Shown here piece after piece: positions 58,797-62,060 of a DNA stretch of 62,060 nt (within the stretch, counting starts at the first letter, position 1; each line of letters begins with the position of its first letter). This stretch comes from Balamuthia mandrillaris (taxonomy: Eukaryota > Discosea > Longamoebia > Balamuthiidae): contig JAVKOQ010000307.1 of assembly GCA_031835245.1 (NCBI GenBank), forward strand, positions 1 to 62,060, read 5' to 3'. The notes beneath the pieces are model-generated. The model ran no database searches, was not told the DNA's origin, and was given only the letters and a program-made list of their open reading frames with translations. Made by a program: the position numbers and the translations under genes.

Positions 58797-60630
58797 ATGT
58801 CTACCGCAGAGCCTTCTGTTCATTCCACAAAGAACATCATCGCGTTGGAGCGCGAGGCTGTGGTAATACCGCCTTCTTTCCTCTTTTTTGCGGTTGCAAG
58901 GTAGATGTATGTGGGTGTGTCCCTCTGATCGTTTTTTTTTTTTTTTCATTGAACAAAAAGCAAAAAGAGCTGGAATGGTTTGTAGGGTCAGAACTTCCCA
59001 TAGTCTTGTCTGAGCTTTGCACGCTATTAGAGGTAAGGTCTATGCTACTGGTGGAGAGAGGTTTTTTTTAAAAAATAACAAAACTCAAACCAAATTGGGG
59101 CAGGAATGTATGCGGCTCCTAAAGGAAGGTAGCAACTCCAAAGTGGACACAGCAAGAAAGAAAGAAGATACGGGCAGCGGTGATGCTGCCGATAGCAGTG
59201 GCAACAGTGCTAGCAGTGGCGTTGGTAGTGGTCCTGACAAAGCGCGTAATGACAAAGAGCCAGCCAAGGAGGATTGGTTCAATACTAGCTTCAACAGTTC
59301 CTCTCAAAAGCTCTTCTCAGAGGCGTTGTACGAGTCTATGCAGCAGCAGAAGCGACAGATACAGCAGGACGAGAAGAAGGAAGCATTGGACCTGCTCTCT
59401 TTTCACTACACTTCAGCTAGGTTTGGAGGCTGTGTTGCTCTCTATCCATCTTAATTTCCTTGCACTTACATACATCCCGTGCAGTGGCTGTTGCAGTGTG
59501 AAGGGCTCATTTCGCTTGGTAGGATGGACTGCTGACAAAGGCGTGCGTATATGCCCCTCTTTCTTTGACTCTTTCCTTGAGGGTATGAATGCACGGATTT
59601 ACCCTTTGTACAAAGGACCTGCAAATAGAGATACGGCCGACATGGGGTCGCAACAAACAAAAGGTCAATGTACGTGCCCAGATTTCAAGGCTTGACCCAT
59701 TGCGTCTTCACCAGGTTCTTTGGCTCTCCTCCTCCTCCCCCTCCTCCTCCTCTCTCTACTTGTATTTAGGCTTAGTCTTTTCATTTCCCAGGTGCAAAGC
59801 GCATTCAACTTCTTGCGTTTGGCAAGAAAGGAGATAGCAAGGCTTGAAGGCCTCAGTCAGAACCTACGGAGAGCATCCAACAACGCAACCAATAACGAGG
59901 CAGCGACATCAGAATCACCCACTACCAAGAATCAGCTCCTCCAATTCTCAATCGTATTACGAACGGCTCTTAACTGGATAAACCAGGCTAGACAAGAACT
60001 GCTGTTTCGTGAAACAGTTGAGTTTCCAGATAATATTGCATGCCCTCCTTCGGTATCTATTCATTCTCCTCTCTCTTCTTTCTGAGCAACTAAGACTATA
60101 ATAATCTTCACAGAGCTTTGTACCTGCGTTACCACCAGAGGTCGCTATAGAGTTCGGTATTGTAAACAAGCAAATATGTGTGTCGCTCTACGTACTTCAC
60201 TTCACGTCACAAAAAGAAAAGGGAAAGGCCAGCCAATCCTCTTCGCTACAGCAACAACAATCCAAACAAAACCTTAAGGCCTCAACCCTATCCACTGCCA
60301 TCCCTGAGAGAGATATTGAAATGACAGCCGTGCACAAGGATCAGCTCAGAAGAGACATTATTGTTGGACAATCTTTGTATGTAATCTCCCCCTCTTTCTC
60401 TCTCTTCTCTCTCCCCTTCCTCCACTCTCTGGTTCTCTCTTCCTTTCTCTTATTCTTCGCTTCACTCTCGTTTTTATTGCAGTGGCTTCCGCAACCAAAA
60501 AGTAGAGGTAGTGGACTGCCTTCGGACATCGTTCGATGCACCTTCCGTGGGCAAGGCCGTAGACTACACCAACGCCCTATTTGTAAGCTGCACAGATTTG
60601 GTTGATAAATTGGGGTGCTTTGGCTTGTAG
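58797..60630 (+). CDS. ROGDI: ROGDI-like protein (RAVE/Rabconnectin complex)
   Basis: ROGDI is the Rav2-related subunit of the complex that assembles the V-ATPase on endolysosomes. The first exon is MSTAEPSVHSTKNIIALERE. Joined exons give LEWFVGSELPIVLSELCTLL and ECMRLLKEG, the conserved leucine-rich N-terminal helix. Then an inserted Ser/Gly/Asp-rich linker (59130-59270) is followed by LRTALNWINQARQELLFRET, the core PALPPEVAIEFGIVNKQICV, SLYVLHF, and the terminal DYTNALFVSCTDLVDKLGCF with TAG at 60628. The LPPEVAIEF...SLYVLH block is the clearest family mark. About seven introns are present. A T8A6 palindrome lies in intron 2 (59062-59075). Confidence 0.88.
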
Positions 60631-60789
60631 GAGGAAACAAAGCACCGTTGCTCCTCTCTTCAGGCATTTTCTTGCCTGGAGAGGGTATTTTTGTCGACAT
60701 ACCACGTCGACGACACAGAAAACATAGAAACAGAGAGAAAGGGGTGGCGACCGCAGACGAGGAAGAAGAAAGCAACACGTGTTGCTACG

Positions 60790-61640
60790 ATGAACGCGCC
60801 AGGTCCTAGCAAGCCTCCCAAGGCGGACAAAGAAGAGCGTCCCGTGGTGTTTTTTGATGTTTCAATAGGAGGACATGCTGTGGGAAGACTGAAGATGGAG
60901 CTGTTCGCTGACGTGGTGCCAAAGACGGCTGAGAACTTTCGGTAACCATATCCGCCTAATCTGTTTTTTTTTGTGGCACACTTCTCACTTGTTCCATTAC
61001 AGACAGCTTTGTACAGGAGAATGCATGTAGGTTTCTTTCTTTCTCCAAACCTCTTTTTGCTCAGCCAACTCGATTGCTCAACCTCTTTTCCGTACCAGAC
61101 GAAACGGCAAGCCCATTGGTTACAAGGGTTGCAAGTTCCATCGTGTGATCAAAGGATTCATGATACAAGGAGGAGACTTTTTGAATGTACGACCGTTTTC
61201 TTCTTCCGAAAGCTCACCTGTTAGCTTATTTGGTCCATCTGACAAAAATGGTTGTGAAATACTAGGGAAACGGTACAGGCAGCACAAGCATCTATGGAGA
61301 GAAGTTTGCCGACGAAAATTTCTCACTGACACACACTGAACCTGGACTCCTATCCATGGTAAAGCCTTCCTCTCTGTTTGTTCTCGTGTTTAAAGGTAAC
61401 GTTGCACATTTCTTACATTGTTCAACGTTGCAACAGGCCAACTCTGGTCCCAACACCAACGGGTGTCAGTTCTTCATCACATGCGACAAGGCAGAGTGGC
61501 TTGATGGAAAGCACGTGGTGTTTGGCAAGGTCATTGAGGACGGACTCAAAATAGTTCGGCTGATTGAAAACGTGGGGGTTATAGGCCCCAACAACAAGCC
61601 AAAGTTGGATGTCGCCATCACTCAGTGTGGCCAGTATTAG
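60790..61640 (+). CDS. PPIH: Cyclophilin H-type peptidyl-prolyl isomerase
   Basis: The family's best-known member sits in the U4/U6.U5 tri-snRNP. After a 17-residue Pro/Lys-rich head the exons give [54 protein letters not shown], then [36 protein letters not shown] and the ending [17 protein letters not shown]. The catalytic Arg ([15 protein letters not shown]), Phe and Gln (QFFITC) and the cyclosporin-contacting Trp (EWLDGKH) are present. VSIGG and the GPNNKPKL tail favour PPIH over PPIA. Four introns are present. It is convergent with the ZC3HC1-like gene, 76 bases stop to stop. Confidence 0.95.
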
Positions 61641-61715
61641 TTTTTCTGTTTAACATGAACTTTTTCTGTGTTCGTGCAACAACTTTTTGTTATGTTTTGT
61701 GTGTCCTTGCAGTCA

Positions 61716-62060
61716 TTAGCTTAGCAATCGTCGCACAAATGACAGAGCAGCCTCCGGTTCGCGTGATAAAGGAGAGGAGCGGTACCCTGCTTCTGCTGTG
61801 GCCACCGCCTTCAACACCGACAGACAGGCCACTGTAGCTTCTTCTGCAGCTCCCTGCCGCCGCTCTGTTTCTGATGACGGAATTAGAGAAGCAGCCCATG
61901 GGCAGTAATAGCGGTGTTCTTTCAGCGGATCGAATATTGGTAACGCTGTTTCCTGTCCATTGCTGTCTGAAGATTGGATGGTTTGTCCATTCATGCTTCT
62001 GGGGCGTTTAGAAGCAGGGGAGGAGGTTTGAGGGGGAGGGAGTTCGGGTTGGTTTGCCAT
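61716..62060 (-). CDS. ZC3HC1/NIPA (Rsm1-like) C-terminal fragment, runs off the window
   Basis: 114 residues, with an ATG exactly at the window edge that may be internal. The diagnostic block is FDPLKEHRYYCPWAA, the His and Cys of the second NIPA/Rsm1 zinc module. A disordered Pro/Ser-rich stretch precedes it (PPPQTSSPASKRPRS) and a helical end (ALSFVRRLLS) follows. NIPA-like proteins sit at the nuclear basket or act in an SCF ligase. The module is short and the rest of the gene is outside, so the family call is tentative. Confidence 0.6.
   Translation of the reverse strand: MANQPELPPPQTSSPASKRPRSMNGQTIQSSDSNGQETALPIFDPLKEHRYYCPWAASLIPSSETERRQGAAEEATVACLSVLKAVATAEAGYRSSPLSREPEAALSFVRRLLS

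Overview
This window is nuclear DNA from an intron-rich, probably unicellular eukaryote. About 17 protein genes fill the right-hand 53 kb. Most have many short GT-AG introns, compact intergenic gaps and deeply conserved eukaryotic families: oxysterol-binding protein, Furry, TRAPPC2, WDR4/Trm82, HEATR3/Syo1, VPS13, ROGDI and cyclophilin H. No ribosome-binding-site or operon logic is visible. I cannot name the species. The mix fits a free-living protist, and all calls are by reading the sequence, without database searches.

Left part (1-9150): an apparently intact non-LTR retrotransposon (LINE) with ORF1 (running off the left edge) and an 1101-residue ORF2 (endonuclease, reverse transcriptase, C-terminal zinc knuckle). 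It is joined directly to a CpG-decayed internal fragment of a related copy. About 4 kb of AT-rich, gene-poor sequence follows, with purine tracts, a 27-base direct repeat, and what looks like a third, badly decayed LINE 3' tail near 8.33 kb.

Middle part (9151-43676): an oxysterol-binding protein gene (minus) shares a short divergent promoter with a long Furry-like gene (plus). Then come a small Cys-rich protein whose finger spacing resembles plant SHI proteins (minus), TRAPPC2 (plus), a calmodulin-like protein with degenerate calcium loops (minus), WDR4/Trm82 and HEATR3/Syo1 (both minus), a large PRRC2/BAT2-like protein with a very long charged helix (plus), a two-helix membrane protein of unknown family (plus), a SAM methyltransferase (plus), a nucleotide-sugar epimerase (plus) and uracil phosphoribosyltransferase (minus).

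Right part (43873-62060): a 14.6-kb VPS13 lipid-transfer gene (minus), divergent from ROGDI (plus), then cyclophilin H (plus) and the end of a ZC3HC1/NIPA-like gene (minus) that leaves the window.

The genes are housekeeping and do not form one pathway. OSBP-related protein, VPS13, TRAPPC2 and ROGDI share a membrane-trafficking, contact-site and endolysosomal theme. WDR4 and HEATR3 serve tRNA modification and ribosome assembly. The most distinctive signals are structural. (CT)n tracts sit just inside introns, recurrent T(n)A(n) palindromes also lie in introns, and there are candidate 33- and 36-base stopless introns. No virus-like element, CRISPR array, tRNA or rRNA gene was found.
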